Source: Hygrophila difformis (lineage: Eukaryota; Streptophyta; Magnoliopsida; Lamiales; Acanthaceae). From it: a stretch of DNA of 64,000 nt. Every line of letters begins with the position of its first letter. Within the stretch, counting starts at the first letter, position 1. The position numbers were made by a program, and so were the translations under genes. Positions 42,346 to 54,616 of the stretch are shown here, piece after piece. The notes under the pieces were generated by a model. That model did no database searches and had not been told where the DNA came from. It worked only from the letters and a program-made list of their open reading frames with translations. The stretch spans positions 36,340,148-36,404,147 of the forward strand of contig JAOANR010000008.1 in the NCBI GenBank assembly GCA_030278955.1, in the 5' to 3' direction.

Positions 42346-44892
42346 GTGATGCAATACAATATAGGAGATGCAATTTTTAATGAAATATGCACAAACACCT
42401 TAATACAATCCCTTTCTAGATCTAATGCACTAAAAATAAAAGAGAAAAATAAAACAGAATAAAAATACAAACTACCTAAAAAAACTAAACAGAACAAAAG
42501 AAAAGAACAAAAGAAAGGAAAATAAAGACTAATCCTAAAACAACTATGCTAACAAAATAAAACCAAAAGTAAAGCCTACACTAAATCTATCAAGGGATAG
42601 ATACAAAGTGTTTATACATTTTAAATCTAGAAAGCACTAAATCTAACAAAAAGAAAATAATAAAAATGGTCAAGTGACCAAACTGGAAGAATAAAGCAAT
42701 AAATATTATGGGAGATCCATAACACATTTTTGGTGGAACATTTTCTCAAATATCATCAAAAACCAAAAATGGTTTAAACACACCCATTGATTAAGTGTTT
42801 CAAACCCAAAAGTACAAAAAATATAAACTGGAAAAATAAAATGAACACTAGCTACACTTATTTATTACAAAGCATAAATTAAACTAAGCTAAGATCTACT
42901 AAATTGCATAAATAAAACTATCTACCTACACTAATGTGGAGAGCACAGTGGTGCCTCCAAAACAGTAAAATAAACTAAAGTGTAGCTAGGTTACTGTTCA
43001 AGGGGGTGGGAGGTTATATTTATAGATGAGCAAAATTAGCCCTAGGCCCATTTAAGGCCCACCTGGTCGCCAAACAACTGCTTTGTCGCGGAACACATTG
43101 GCTAGGGACAAAACACTTTTTAGCTCCAAGATGGCGCCCAGGAGGGGGCGGGACTTGAGGTCCAGGAGGAAAAGACAAACATTTTAACACTGGCGGGACT
43201 TCAGCTCCTGGGACCTCCTTGCAATTCTGGCACATGGGAAATTTGAATGGAGACATGCACGTGACTCTGCTTCTTCTGGCGCGGAATGAGCTGCTTTGGG
43301 CGCGATCCACTTTGTCGCGGAACCATGTTCCGCGACAAAATTTTGTGCCTTGATTCTCCTCTCACAGTCTTGGAATAATTTTTGGGCGCGGAGCATTTTT
43401 TTGGTCGCGGAGCACTTTATCGCCGTGTACCCCTTCCGCGACAAATGTTTAATTTTCTCTCTCTTCTTGTTCCAGTTTTTGTTTCCAGTTTCTTTCCTCC
43501 ATTTTCGCCTCTTCTTCCTTTATTTTCTCTGTCTCTCTCGTTCTTCTTCCTGCTTCCTTCTTCTTCTTTCTCAGTTTTCTAATCTTCCAATTCTCGTCTC
43601 AGTTTTCTCTCATCGCCAGTTTCCTACTCCAATTTTCTTTCTTTTTTCATTTGTGGTCGCCGGATCTGGATGGAGGTGGAAATGGATGACTGGCGGCGGC
43701 GACTGAGATGGCTAGAGGCTCGGATTTGGGGATGGGGGCTCGCCGGAGTACGGGGAAGATGAACGGAGCTGCTGTGAGCAGCGGTGGTTGGGGCGGCTAT
43801 CGGAATCTGGACTGTGGTGGCGCGATTGTGGATCGATGGAGAGGGCGGAGCTGTGGCGGCCGTGGCTGAAGGCGGCGGCGTCCATGCGAGTGGGAGGTTG
43901 CGGTGGTGGCTCGAGGGGAGCGGCAAGGTGCGGCGACTGGTTCTGGTCGGATTCTTGGGGTTTTGGGATTTTTTCTTGTTTTGATTTTCTGGTTTTTGTT
44001 GGCTCGGAGAAGATTTTAATGGTGGTGGTTGGTGTTGAATCGGAGAATGGAGGAAAAGAGGGTGGATTTGGGGTGATGGTGGTTGAGGAGGCGGAAGGCG
44101 GCAGCCGGACGGAGATGGATTTGGTGGTCGGAGTTGGGATGGTCGGAAACGGAGGGAGTGAGGGAGGATGAAACTGGAAATGGGCGGAGGAGGGCTGGCC
44201 GGCGAGCTGCCGGAATCTCGCCGGCGGCAGAGGCGGCGCCGGCGAAGGGTTAGGGTTAGGGTTAGGGTTGGTTTTTGGGTTTGGATTGGGTATTGGGCCA
44301 ATGGGGATTGGATTGGGCTTTAGGTGTGGTTTGGGCCAAATTCATGTAATGGGCTTACTCCTTGGACTGAAAGTGTTGGGCTTGAGGAATTGGATTGGAT
44401 TAAGACTCTTGGACCTGCAAATAATAAATTGCACTTAATTAAGATGGATTAGAGGACCAATTAATTTTTAATTAAGACAGAAAATAGAAATAGAGATAAA
44501 CATAAGAAATAAATACATATATACATCAAAATGTAAAAATAAAAATAAAAGTAAAAATAATATAAATATAATATTTATTCCACTTGATTATTTGGTCTGT
44601 GTTCCATTTAATGAACTCGTGTTCCACCGAATAGACAACAACGAACCAAAATTAATCAAGTGTATGATTTTTAATATTTTTATCATGTTTTTGGATTTTT
44701 TAATATAAAAAGTAATAAAATAACAATATTTTTATGTTTTTCAATACCAGCTTATTATTTATACAAACTTGCATAAATCTGTCAAATTCAACTGCTTTCT
44801 TATTAATAATAAGACCGGAATGCGATCAAATGTCCGTATTAGACACGGAAATAGATTGAAAATAATGGTCAATTTTGGCCATTATCACTCTC

Positions 44893-45308
44893 TGCAACAT
44901 CCGATTGCTGTCCCTCTTCGCTCCGCTTGGACCTTCATTGCCCTTTTTATCCCCATCACTCTTACTATTCTACTTGCTACTTTTCTAAGTGCCTCCCTTC
45001 GGAGCCATCTTCCACGGCTAAGTTCACCCAATACACTTAATCACATTTACCATAAATTATAAGGAACAAATAGGCAAAAATTAAAAACACATTGTATTAC
45101 GAACACTTTCTAAAACAAAAATTCCCACAGCCATGCCAACATTATTTCACTAACTTCAATACAATTTTCAACTATAATATGATACATTACAGAACTTGTA
45201 ACGTTTCAAGACCCACATTCATCCAACAAATGAAATTCTCACACACCAATCCACCCAACACAAATTTGTGAACACCACTCTTCACTGCACAAACCAAACC
45301 AAATACAA
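44893..45308. other. Right-hand part of element T
   Basis: Continues the sequence that W interrupted at 4504. No gene seen; a plus frame from about 44900 to 45060 is short and without similarity I know. Confidence 0.4.
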
Positions 45309-45583
45309 ACAATTTTCTATCAAATTAATATGCACAAAAAACTCACTGTAAAAGAAACTATATTGTGAAACCTATACAAAACATCTAAAGAACACAATCA
45401 TGTTTCACTATTAACATCTTCCACAAAAAATTCACATCTTCTCATAAGTTCCTTCACCCGTCACTACATTCATTTTAAAACTATAATACAATTTTCACTA
45501 AACTAATATATACTCCACCACATGCACCATTACGACCACCATATTCATCCAAACAACCAAATGTTACATACTAATTCATCCAA
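45309..45583 (-). repeat. Right copy of the element T inverted repeat
   Basis: Reverse complement of 2641-2925 with roughly 80% or better identity by eye. The two copies are about 2.3 kb apart once W is removed, a normal size for a small Mutator-like or related element. Confidence 0.6.
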
Positions 45584-46313
45584 GTAAACATGTAATGTTC
45601 TGATTCTAATACAATGGGATGAGGACAATCGATTAAAATTTAGTATGCTACGCATATAGCGTACAACTAACATGGAGGATTGTGGATGCCTGTAGAATTC
45701 CGGAGAAACCGATGTATTACATCATAAATTTCCATACATCATATAAAATGATGAATGGACAATTTTAAAATAAGTACGCTTCATCTCATATATTATCCAG
45801 TATATACATAACTCACACTTGTTCTTTCAATTGTTAGGTGCTGTTACTGTAAACTCATACTACGGTATGTTGTTTATTGTTAGTACTAAAGTACGACGGT
45901 ATGTTGTTAGTACTAAATTATGATGGTATATTGCTTATTGTCCAAGCAATATATTTAGTGCCTCTTCTTTCATCTATTTTAAAATTAATACTTTTATTAG
46001 TAATTCAATTCAGTTGGAATACTAATAATCCAATTAAATGTGAACATAGTAGTAATACATGATTACCTTAAGTAGTGACCGGCATAGTGATTTTAAGATC
46101 TCGATCTTGAGCTTAGTATGTTAAGTTTGTGCGATCCCATAACTTAAAAATGATCGAGATTTAGATAGGATCTTAAATATCGTATGTATCGATCTTGATC
46201 CCAATCTTGATTATATAATCTTGATCTTAATTATAGGATCGTACAATCCTGTATGATCTCGATCCTACGAAAATATTAAATATGCTTCCATGATATCATA
46301 TTTATCATAAAAT
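45584..46313. other. Anonymous DNA with GATC-rich repeats
   Basis: No gene. From about 46090 to 46270 the motif GATCTTGATC and variants recur (GATCTCGATC, TCGATCTTGATCCC), giving a loose palindromic repeat. It lies directly outside the left arm of the large inverted repeat. Confidence 0.45.
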
Positions 46314-48254
46314 CGATCGTGAATTTTATTTTCGATTGGTTATAGTGCTTTATCACTTCAAATACCTAATAATATTCTATGCTATGCTTTCATATGTTAA
46401 TCTATATAATTGTTTTTTTTTCTATTGTTCCAATTTGGTACGATCATAGTATGAAAAAAACGATATCACAAGATATCAATCGTGCAAAGACAAAAGCATC
46501 CAAACTTAGGAACCAGATCTTGATAACCTCGGCGACCGGTATTCGACATATTGGAAAATTGAACACACGGTCACAACAATCCTCACCAAATTTTGATTTT
46601 GTTTAATCATAACATTATCGTAAAGCTTATCAAAAAAATTTAAATTTTATTTAAAACAAAGAAAAATGGAAATCTATGTATTTACAAGGGCTTATGTTCC
46701 TAATTTTCTACGAAACAATGTAGTAGAACATAGGAATGATTGTTTACATATTATTGGGCGGATGACACATACTAAATCGTGTTTGCTTACAACATAATAT
46801 ATTGCTAACCATGGTAGAGTCTGAAGGGCAACACACTACAACTCCTATGGTGTGCCCTAAAATTGTACTACCTTTTGTTTTTTTTTTTTTTTGCGGGAGA
46901 AAAATGTCAAACCGATAGGACAATTGACCCAGGCCACACACACATTCCCCAACACCCATTCATCATTATATTCACTCTCCAATTTAGAAGTAGATGATTA
47001 CACTCAATTAACATCCAAAATCCTACCCCTTTCGGTATTCTTCCTCACGAAGCTTTGTAGGCATCTAGCGTAGAAGACAAAGACCATGGCTGAAAGAGAC
47101 GATTGCGACTCAATAGACTATGAGCAACCAGATGCTCCACCCACTGTGCCATTGCGTTGCTTCAAGCGATTAGGGTGCTCAACATGGAAGCTTCAATGGG
47201 AGGGGATAAAGGCGCTTAGGGGTGCGAGCAAGAAGGAATCTTCCATCGGACTCAAGGGTTTGATGGTGCCCTTAACCATCACACTGTGTACGCGGTGTAT
47301 GGGAAACGGGAAAGACGGTGAGTAACAACTACTTTAACCTCTTCATTTTCTGGTTCAAGGCAAGGTTTCATTTAGGTTGAAAGGTTTGGTGGTAATGAAG
47401 GTATCTATTATCCCAAAGTTTTGTCATTTTAAAAGATCCCTGCATACTAGGTAGTCGAACATTTCTGGTAATGTAAGTGTAAGTATGAATTACTAGGGCT
47501 TATTGTTCTGCATTCGAATGGGTTAATTTTCTTGGGTCGTGCTTGTAGTATGTAACGTACGTATTATGCAAACCTGTTTTGAAGTTTAATCGTTGGTGAA
47601 GTAATTGGATGACCGTTACTGTATTAACCCCTTTTATATTTGAATGCGTAAAATCAGACAAGTTTAGTGTTACCTTCTATTTAAACAAGCGAATGTTAGT
47701 TGATGGGGTGGTTTCTTTTGTTTTGGTGATCGCATTTTCATTACTGAAGGGCTTGTGTGATAGCCTTTATCCCAGTGTGTGTACTTGTGGTTCAAATCAT
47801 GTATATATAGATGGTTATTAACAAGATATTACTGATATCCCTACATGAAGTTGTTTCACAAAATTGTCCAGGATCGCAGTATATGTCTTGATGCAATGCA
47901 ATTATATCCATGTACACTTTGCGCATACTTTTACATATGCGATGTGCCTACATATTTTTAAGGGATGTGAATACATTTCTCACTTGGCTGCATACAATAA
48001 AAGTGCATGTAAGTTACTATTAATAGAATCGTTTCATTGCTGGAATATTATATATCTCAATACAACGAGTATATTCAGTTGCATACATTTCCCTGAGTGG
48101 ACACAAAACATTTGCAAAGTGTTGATGCCATTGTCGAATGCAATACATGTTTGCGTTTAAGATGGATATTTTTTGATAAATGTGAACACAACAATTGCAA
48201 ACAACAATGAAAACAATAAATGACCAAGAACAACTACATTTCCATTTTAACCCA
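46314..48254 (+). repeat. Left arm of a large inverted repeat (foldback-like)
   Basis: About 1.94 kb matching the reverse complement of 48329-50309 with many substitutions and small indels. Homology starts at CGATCGTGAATTTT and ends at TTTCCATTTTAA before a ~74-bp loop (48255-48328). Paired short frames in both arms (for example 46379-46606 with 50022-50246) show the match at protein level. A transcript across it would fold into a long hairpin. Confidence 0.78.
47086..47325 (+). CDS. Captured gene fragment in the foldback arm
   Basis: 79 codons from ATG 47086 to a stop that overlaps a donor-like GTGAGT at 47319. The peptide (MAERDDCDSIDYEQPD at the start, WEGIKALRGASKKESS in the middle) is not one I recognise. 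The other arm has the same fragment (49555 leftwards) but with a frameshift splitting it in two and an insertion near 49400-49440. It looks like the first exon of a host gene captured by the element and duplicated in the arms. Expression is unproven. Confidence 0.4.
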   Translation: MAERDDCDSIDYEQPDAPPTVPLRCFKRLGCSTWKLQWEGIKALRGASKKESSIGLKGLMVPLTITLCTRCMGNGKDGE

Positions 48255-48328
48255 CAACATTTGAGTATATTATAGTTTGGAGCATACCCTGTAGACATTT
48301 GTGTCTGTTTTTTATGTGAACGTCGTGC

Positions 48329-50309
48329 ATTAAAATGGAAATGTAGTTGTCCTTGACCATTTATTGTTGTCATTATTTTTTGCAATTGTTGTGTTCATAT
48401 TTTATCGAAAAATATCCACCCCAAACACAAACCTGTACTGCATTCGAGAATGGCATCACCACTTTGCAAATCTTGTGTGTCCACTCAGGGAAATGTATGC
48501 AACCGAATAACCCGTTGTATTGAGATATATACTATTCCGGCATTGACATGATGCTATCAATAGTAACTTATATGCATTCTTATTGTATGCGGTCCGAGTA
48601 GAAAAATGTATTCACAGTCCTTAAAAATATTTAAGCACATCGCATAAGTAAAAGTATGCACAAAGTGTACATTTCTATAATCGCATTGCATCTAGACATG
48701 TACTTCGACCCTGGACAATTTTGTCAAACAACTTCCAGTAAGGATGCCAGTAACATCCTGTTAATAACCCTCTACATATGCAGGATTTGAACCACAAGTA
48801 CACACATTGGGATAAAGGCTATCACACAAGCTCTTTAGTAATGAACATGCCATCACCAAAACAGAATAAACCACCCCAGCAACTAATACATATCCAAATC
48901 GCTTCTTTAAATAAAAGGCAACACCAAACTTGGCTGGTATTATGCATTCAAATATAAAAGGGGTTACTATAATAAGGGTCATCTCAATTACAACACTTGC
49001 GACTAAACTTCAAAATGGGTTTGCAAAATATGTACGCTATATACTACAAGTACAACCTTAGAAAATTAACCCAGTCGAATGCAGAACATTAAGCCCTAGT
49101 AATTCATACTTACATTTACAATACCAGAAATGTTCGACTACCCAGCATGCAGGGATTTTTTACAACCTGCAAAATTTTGAGATGAAAGATACCTCCATTC
49201 AACCCAGATAAAACATTGCCTTGAACCAGAAAAGGAGAGGTTGAATTAGTTGTTACTCACCGTCTTCCCCGTTTCCCATGCACCGCATACACAGTGATGA
49301 TGGTTAAGGGCACCATCGAACCCTTGAGCCCGATGGAAGATTCCTTCTTGCTCACACCCCTAAGCGCCTTTATCTCCTCCCATTGAAGCTCCATTTGGTG
49401 ATCGGATACGGCGTTCGTCAGATCCAACTTTCTCACCTTCGAACGCAGCTTCCATGTTGAGTGCTCCAATCACTTGAAGCAATGCAATGTCGTGGTGCGT
49501 GGAGTATCGTGTTGCCCACAGTTTGTTAAGTCGCGATCGTCTCTTCCAGCCATGGTCTTTGTCTTCTGCACTAGAAGCCTACAAAGCATCGTGAGGAAGA
49601 ATACTGAAAGGAGTAGGATTTTGGATGTTAATTGAGTGTAATCCTCTACATCTAAAATGGGGACTAAATATAATGATGAAGGGGTGTTGGAGAATGTGTG
49701 TGTGGGCTGTGTCAGTTGTACCATCGGTTTGACATTATTCTTTTCGCCAAAAAAATGGTATTACAATTATAGGGCACACCGCAGGAGTTGTAGTGTGTTG
49801 CCCTTAAGACTCTACCATGGTTAGCAATATACTATGTGGTGAGCAAATACGATTTGGTGTGTGTTCTCCACTGAATAATGGGTAAACAGTAATTCCTATG
49901 TTCTACTTTACCGTTTCGTAAAAAATTAGGAATGTAAGCCCTAGTAAATACGTAGATTTTTATTTTCCTTTGTTTTACATAAAATTTAGTTTTTTTTATA
50001 ATCGTTACAATAATGTTATGATTAAACAAAATCAAAATTTGGTGACGATAGTTGTGATCGTGTGTTCAATGTTCCAATATGTACAACACTGGTCATCGAG
50101 ATTATCAAGATCCGGATCCTAAGGTTGGATATTTTTGTCTTTGCACGATCAGAATTTTGTGATATTATTGTTTTGATACTATGATCGTACCAACTTGCAA
50201 TAATAGAAAAAATAATTATACATGTTAACCCATGAAAGCATAACATAGAATATTATTAGGTATTTGAAGCGATAAAGTACTATAAGCAATCAAAAATAAA
50301 ATTCACGAT
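48329..50309 (-). repeat. Right arm of the large inverted repeat
   Basis: Complement of 46314-48254. Its outermost bases (CACGATCG) are split by X2: ACGAT at 50305-50309 is the left target duplication and ACGATCG continues at 60097-60103. No convincing duplication flanks the arms, so their origin (foldback or Mutator-like element, or inverted duplication) is open. Confidence 0.75.
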
Positions 50310-53067
50310 TGTAACACCCGAGGAAAAACAAATTCAAATTGTTTTGAACTACGTCGTGACTTGATCCCTTCACAGGGTACGTAGGCAGCTTAGAACTAAT
50401 TTCTAAGTTCACTCACGAAATAAATCACAAAATACATCACGAATTAGACCACAAGTACGATAGGGGATGTTGAAACCAATTTAGACTAGGCTAAGTAGGA
50501 CCCGGAAATGTTGCGAGCGATAAGCCAGACTCGTAACAAGATTAAGGAGAAGATTCCGCAACGAAGACGCCCCAGGGAATCGAGCTAACACGTAGAAAAC
50601 CGATAGGGGGAAGCGAGGGAAGACCCGACGGAACACGCGGAGCCGAACCGGCCGGTCCGGCCGGCCCGCGCTGTCCGCGCGCCGCCGCGCGGCCACCGCG
50701 CGGCCAAGGGCGTCGCGACGCCAAGCCTGGCACGCGTGCTCCGCGCGGACAAAAGCTTAGGTGCGCGCCACCAGCGCGCCAGAGGTGCTGAAAGTGTAAA
50801 CTTTCCTTCCATGGCGATTTTCTTGCCAAAAACCACACCCCTAACCATGGCAATCGAATCTCAGCCTTGGGGAAGGCTTAAGAATACCCTAGGGGCGCCC
50901 CAAACCCTAGGTTTTCAGTAAACATTCAGCCTCCACCCTCAATTCCCTCTCCAAGTTCGAAACTCTTTCGACACCACTTTCCGGCAAGTATTCCGGCGAC
51001 GACGGGACGACCGGGACAAGCCCCTGCCCTCTAGACTCTTGGTAAGCCATTGTGCAACGTTTCAATTCGTCCATAGATCTCAGAAACTCATATTCTAACC
51101 CTTTTTCCTTACTACGATTTCCCGTCGGAAAACGAACAAAAAGCGATCGGAGAAGTTGGCCGTTCGTCGTGACCCTAGGACGTCCGGAAACCCAATCCAG
51201 CGACCCTATCATCATTCTAAGTAAGTTAAAACCTTACTCACAAATTTTCGTGGTTGTTTGTTGTTTAAATCTCGAGATATAGGCTTGTAACAAAAATCGG
51301 TTTTCAAAAACCCTATTTTCGTCCAATTTTAAAGACTCGCCAAAAACTCGACCTTCGGGAATTCAAACCGAAAACTTTTCAACATAAAAGTTGTTCCTAA
51401 CACCTTTATCTATCTTGTGGCCAAATTTCAGCCATTGACATTAAGTTTTGCTATCCCAATTTTCGCCATGAACTTTCTGTATCAAACCGAACGATTCAAA
51501 TCTGTGACGGATTCCTTCATTCAACTTGATGCATGTTTTTCACCCATTTTTCGAATGATTTAACTTTGCATTTCTAAACAAAAGTGGTAGATAATTGTGT
51601 CTAGATTATGCCTACAAAATTTCACGAATTTTGGTGTTCATTTGATATGTCAATCGGCCAAGTTTTTAGAACTGCTTTGAATTCGTTTTAAGGGCCATGA
51701 GTATGCAGTGAGTTGCACTCGATTTTTGAGTACCAAGAATTCATTATTTCCAAAAACTTAAAACATGAAAGTTGTTCCTTAATGTGTCGTGTAGTTACTG
51801 TAAAAATTTCACATCGATTGGTTTTGAAATGAATTTTTAATCGGCGTTACACGAACCTGTGACGAAAACAGTTTTTAAGACGTAAATTATTCTTTGCAAT
51901 AAACTCAAATTTCAACTCACTTCGGAACCTTATTTCCAAAAACTTAAAACATGAAAGTTGTTCGTGTGTGTGTTTTTGAATTACTGGCCAAGTTTCAGAA
52001 TTTTAGGAGGAAAAACGAATTTTAAATTAAGAAAGGCGTGAACTGCCTCGAATAGGATTTTTCGAACTTGAGAAAACTCGAACTATGAAAACGCGATATC
52101 AATCCTTTGATAACTTTGAAATACGAACTTTCGAAAAATCCCGTTCACTAGGCTGAGCCGATCTTCATACTATCATTATCTTTGAGACTGCCTCGTTAGT
52201 GGTCTCCTTACTATCTGAGATTGCCTCGTTAGTGATCTCGCGCGCTGTATTTGTGGATCGCCTCGTTAGTGGTCCTACTATCTTTTTGGATCGCCTCGTT
52301 AGTGGTCCTACTATCTTTGAGACTGCCTCGTTAGTGGTCTCCCATTGTTTGGACTGCCTCGTTAGTGGTCCTATGTTGAGATTGCCTCGTTAGTGATCTC
52401 CCGGTATGGTGTCCTCTTCTTAGTTTACGGGATGAAAAGTAAAAGACTCGTGTGAGTGTTTCATTATGCTTAAATCGTATTTATCCTGTCTTTAATTACG
52501 TATTTAAATTTTATGCATCTTAAATTATGCTTTAGATTACGCTTTTAAAAATTTAGTTCTTTAGTCATGATTTTCCCGCTGCTAATAAATCATGTATTTT
52601 TAAATTCTCGTACGATAAGCGAAATCTTTAGTTTAAACACTTGTAACCCCTTTTATTTGTTAGTTAGGGATTAACTTACTCAGTATATTTTTATACTGAC
52701 AACCGTTGTCATTTTTCTTTTACAGAGTATGTCGAGTGACGCATACGCATGCACTTGGGGGAAATTATTTATGAACATTTTAAATTTCTGCATCGTACTG
52801 TTTTTACCGGGTCTGTTAAACCCGAGGATTTGGCCATGTTGGCCGTGATTTTGCTTTCCGCTGCACTTCCTTTATTTACTTTTCGCGCATGATGATTACT
52901 ACTATCGTATTAAGTATTATAAATTTCCGGACTAAATCTTGAAATGTTTTTAAATCTTTTCATACCCACAAGCCTTGCATTTCCTTAGCAAGCTCGGGAA
53001 GCCGTGTCTTACTAGGGAATTGCGGCGGTGACATCCCGGCCTGGGTTATCAAATCCGGGGTGTTACA
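50310..53067 (+). repeat. X2 5' LTR
   Basis: 2,758 bp. Hairpin array at 52184-52400. Differs from the 3' LTR at about six bases, for example T/G near 50457 and A/T near 52006. Confidence 0.92.
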
Positions 53068-53070
53068 AGT

Positions 53071-53082
53071 TGGTATCAGAGC
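53071..53082 (+). other. X2 primer-binding site
   Basis: TGGTATCAGAGC, three bases after the LTR end, initiator tRNA-Met type. Confidence 0.9.
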
Positions 53083-53410
53083 CCGGAAAATTTTTTTTAA
53101 AGCTACTACTATTATTTAAAACAATATTTTTAAGCCCAAGTGTTATTTCTTTTAAAATTATTTATTTGACTACTAGTACTATTTTTAGCCCAAAAATCTA
53201 TAATCCTTTTTACATAGCCCAAATCTTAGCCCAAGAAATATTAAATTTTGGCCCACTATAGAGGCCCAACCTTTAGCAATTTATTTCAAGCTAAAAAAAA
53301 TTTTTTTTGGGAAGGGACTTGCACTTGCATGTTGCATATAGATTTAAATTTATGCATACCTTAACTTTGCCTGAGAAACATCTAACTCTAACCTCCCTTG
53401 TTGACAATAG

Positions 53411-53788
53411 ATGGCTGAACCGAACGCGAACATGACCAACCTGATGATGAAACTGACCAATGCATACCTCGAGTCCCAACAGCATGTCAATCACTTCAAA
53501 GCTCGAGTGGGGCATCTAGAGAGTAACGTGGACTATCTGAGAAATCTTAGGGAAGCTGACCATCACGAAATAACCCAACTCAAGGCCCAAGTCGCCGAAC
53601 TCCAAACACTAGTGGTTGCGCTCCAAAACAAGGATAACGAACTGATGATGCAAATAGGACACTTAGCAGCTGAGCTACTGGGCCTAGAGGCCGACATCTT
53701 CCCTCCGAGCCCGAGCCCGGTGGGGACGCCCATTCCCATTGACATATCCAGCGACGAGGACGATCCCATCGAGGATATACCTGCCTAG
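53411..53788 (+). CDS. Small coiled-coil ORF with acidic tail (X2)
   Basis: 125 codons from ATG 53411, protein identical to the X1 copy at 9867-10244 although the DNA differs at a few positions. Identity of the protein with silent differences in the DNA is what constraint would give, but the number of differences is too small to test. Same coiled coil, hinge and SSDEDDP tail. Confidence 0.75.
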   Translation: MAEPNANMTNLMMKLTNAYLESQQHVNHFKARVGHLESNVDYLRNLREADHHEITQLKAQVAELQTLVVALQNKDNELMMQIGHLAAELLGLEADIFPPSPSPVGTPIPIDISSDEDDPIEDIPA

Positions 53789-54616
53789 TCACCCTAGATT
53801 TAGGGATCCATACTGATGCACCATTGCTATTTCTATTTCGAATGCTTGTAAACCAAAATTCTTGGGTAATAAAAATACAAGCCTATTTAAATTTACTCCA
53901 TGCATTTTATTTAGTTCTTTAACTACCATAATCAAGGAGGGAAACCTACAACCCTAAAAAAAAAAATAAAAAAAAATAAAAAAAAATAAAAAAATAAAAA
54001 AAATAAAAAATAAAAAAAAAAAATAATAATAATAATAATAATAATATAATAATAATAATACTAATAATAAATGAAAATAAAATGATAATAATAATAATGG
54101 AAATAATAATAATAAAGATAATAAATTACATACAATACGTACAAATAAATAAATTCCAACAGCCTTTACAAGAAAACCCTGATAAATTGATACCTATTAA
54201 AAGACTAATCTTCGCTCAAAAAAAAAAAAAAAAAAAAAATATTTTTCCCTTAAGAGCAACTATATACACTCCACATATAAACTCTAATCCCGTGTATCTT
54301 ATCACGCTAATTTAACCAAGCGATTTAGTCAGGCAACGGCGTAGGTATTATTGGGCAATCCACACACATGCAGACACTATAGGAAGGTAATAGTAAATCC
54401 GGAACATCTCAAACCATAAGATGGACAGAACAATTAAACCATGGTTCTGAAACAGCAGCACACAACCACCACATGTCAAACACCTAACTAAGCGACAACA
54501 TAACGAAAATATAAATCACAAACACCAGGCAACATCAACGTCCTCATAAGGAGGAGCCTAAACAAAGTACGTCTAAACGCAAAACCTAAACGAAAACACG
54601 AAACCAAAGGGAGACA
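53789..54616. other. A/T-rich simple repeats of X2
   Basis: AAAAAAT and AAT repeats from about 53957 to 54130 and an A20-type run near 54221, then the 3' flank of the antisense gene. Longer and more regular than the equivalent of X1. Confidence 0.65.

Larger units (their letters stand above)
4505..44887 (-). mobile_element. W: non-autonomous LTR retrotransposon with ~6-kb LTRs
   Basis: Two nearly identical copies of about 5.95 kb (4505-36067, interrupted by Y, and 38906-44887) begin TGAAACTTTTGAC and end GGCCATTATCA. They enclose 2.8 kb and are flanked by the 5-bp duplication CTCTC. On the minus strand, a perfect tRNA-Asp-type primer site follows the right copy, so W reads right to left. The internal part codes for nothing recognisable. 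About 20 differences by eye over 5.95 kb (about 99.7% identity) indicate a recent insertion. Without the nested elements W is about 14.8 kb. Long LTRs with an empty interior fit a large retrotransposon derivative (LARD). The primer site is the kind used by Athila/Tat-type Ty3 elements, which would be the likely helpers; that is inference. Confidence 0.88.
38906..44887 (-). repeat. W right LTR (5' LTR), uninterrupted
   Basis: 5,982 bp. Same contents as the left LTR without Y: palindrome array 41656-42171, hairpin units 42253-42345, solitary palindrome near 43311-43339, GC-rich block 43660-44250. About 20 scattered differences from the left LTR. Followed by the target duplication CTCTC at 44888-44892. 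Confidence 0.9.
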
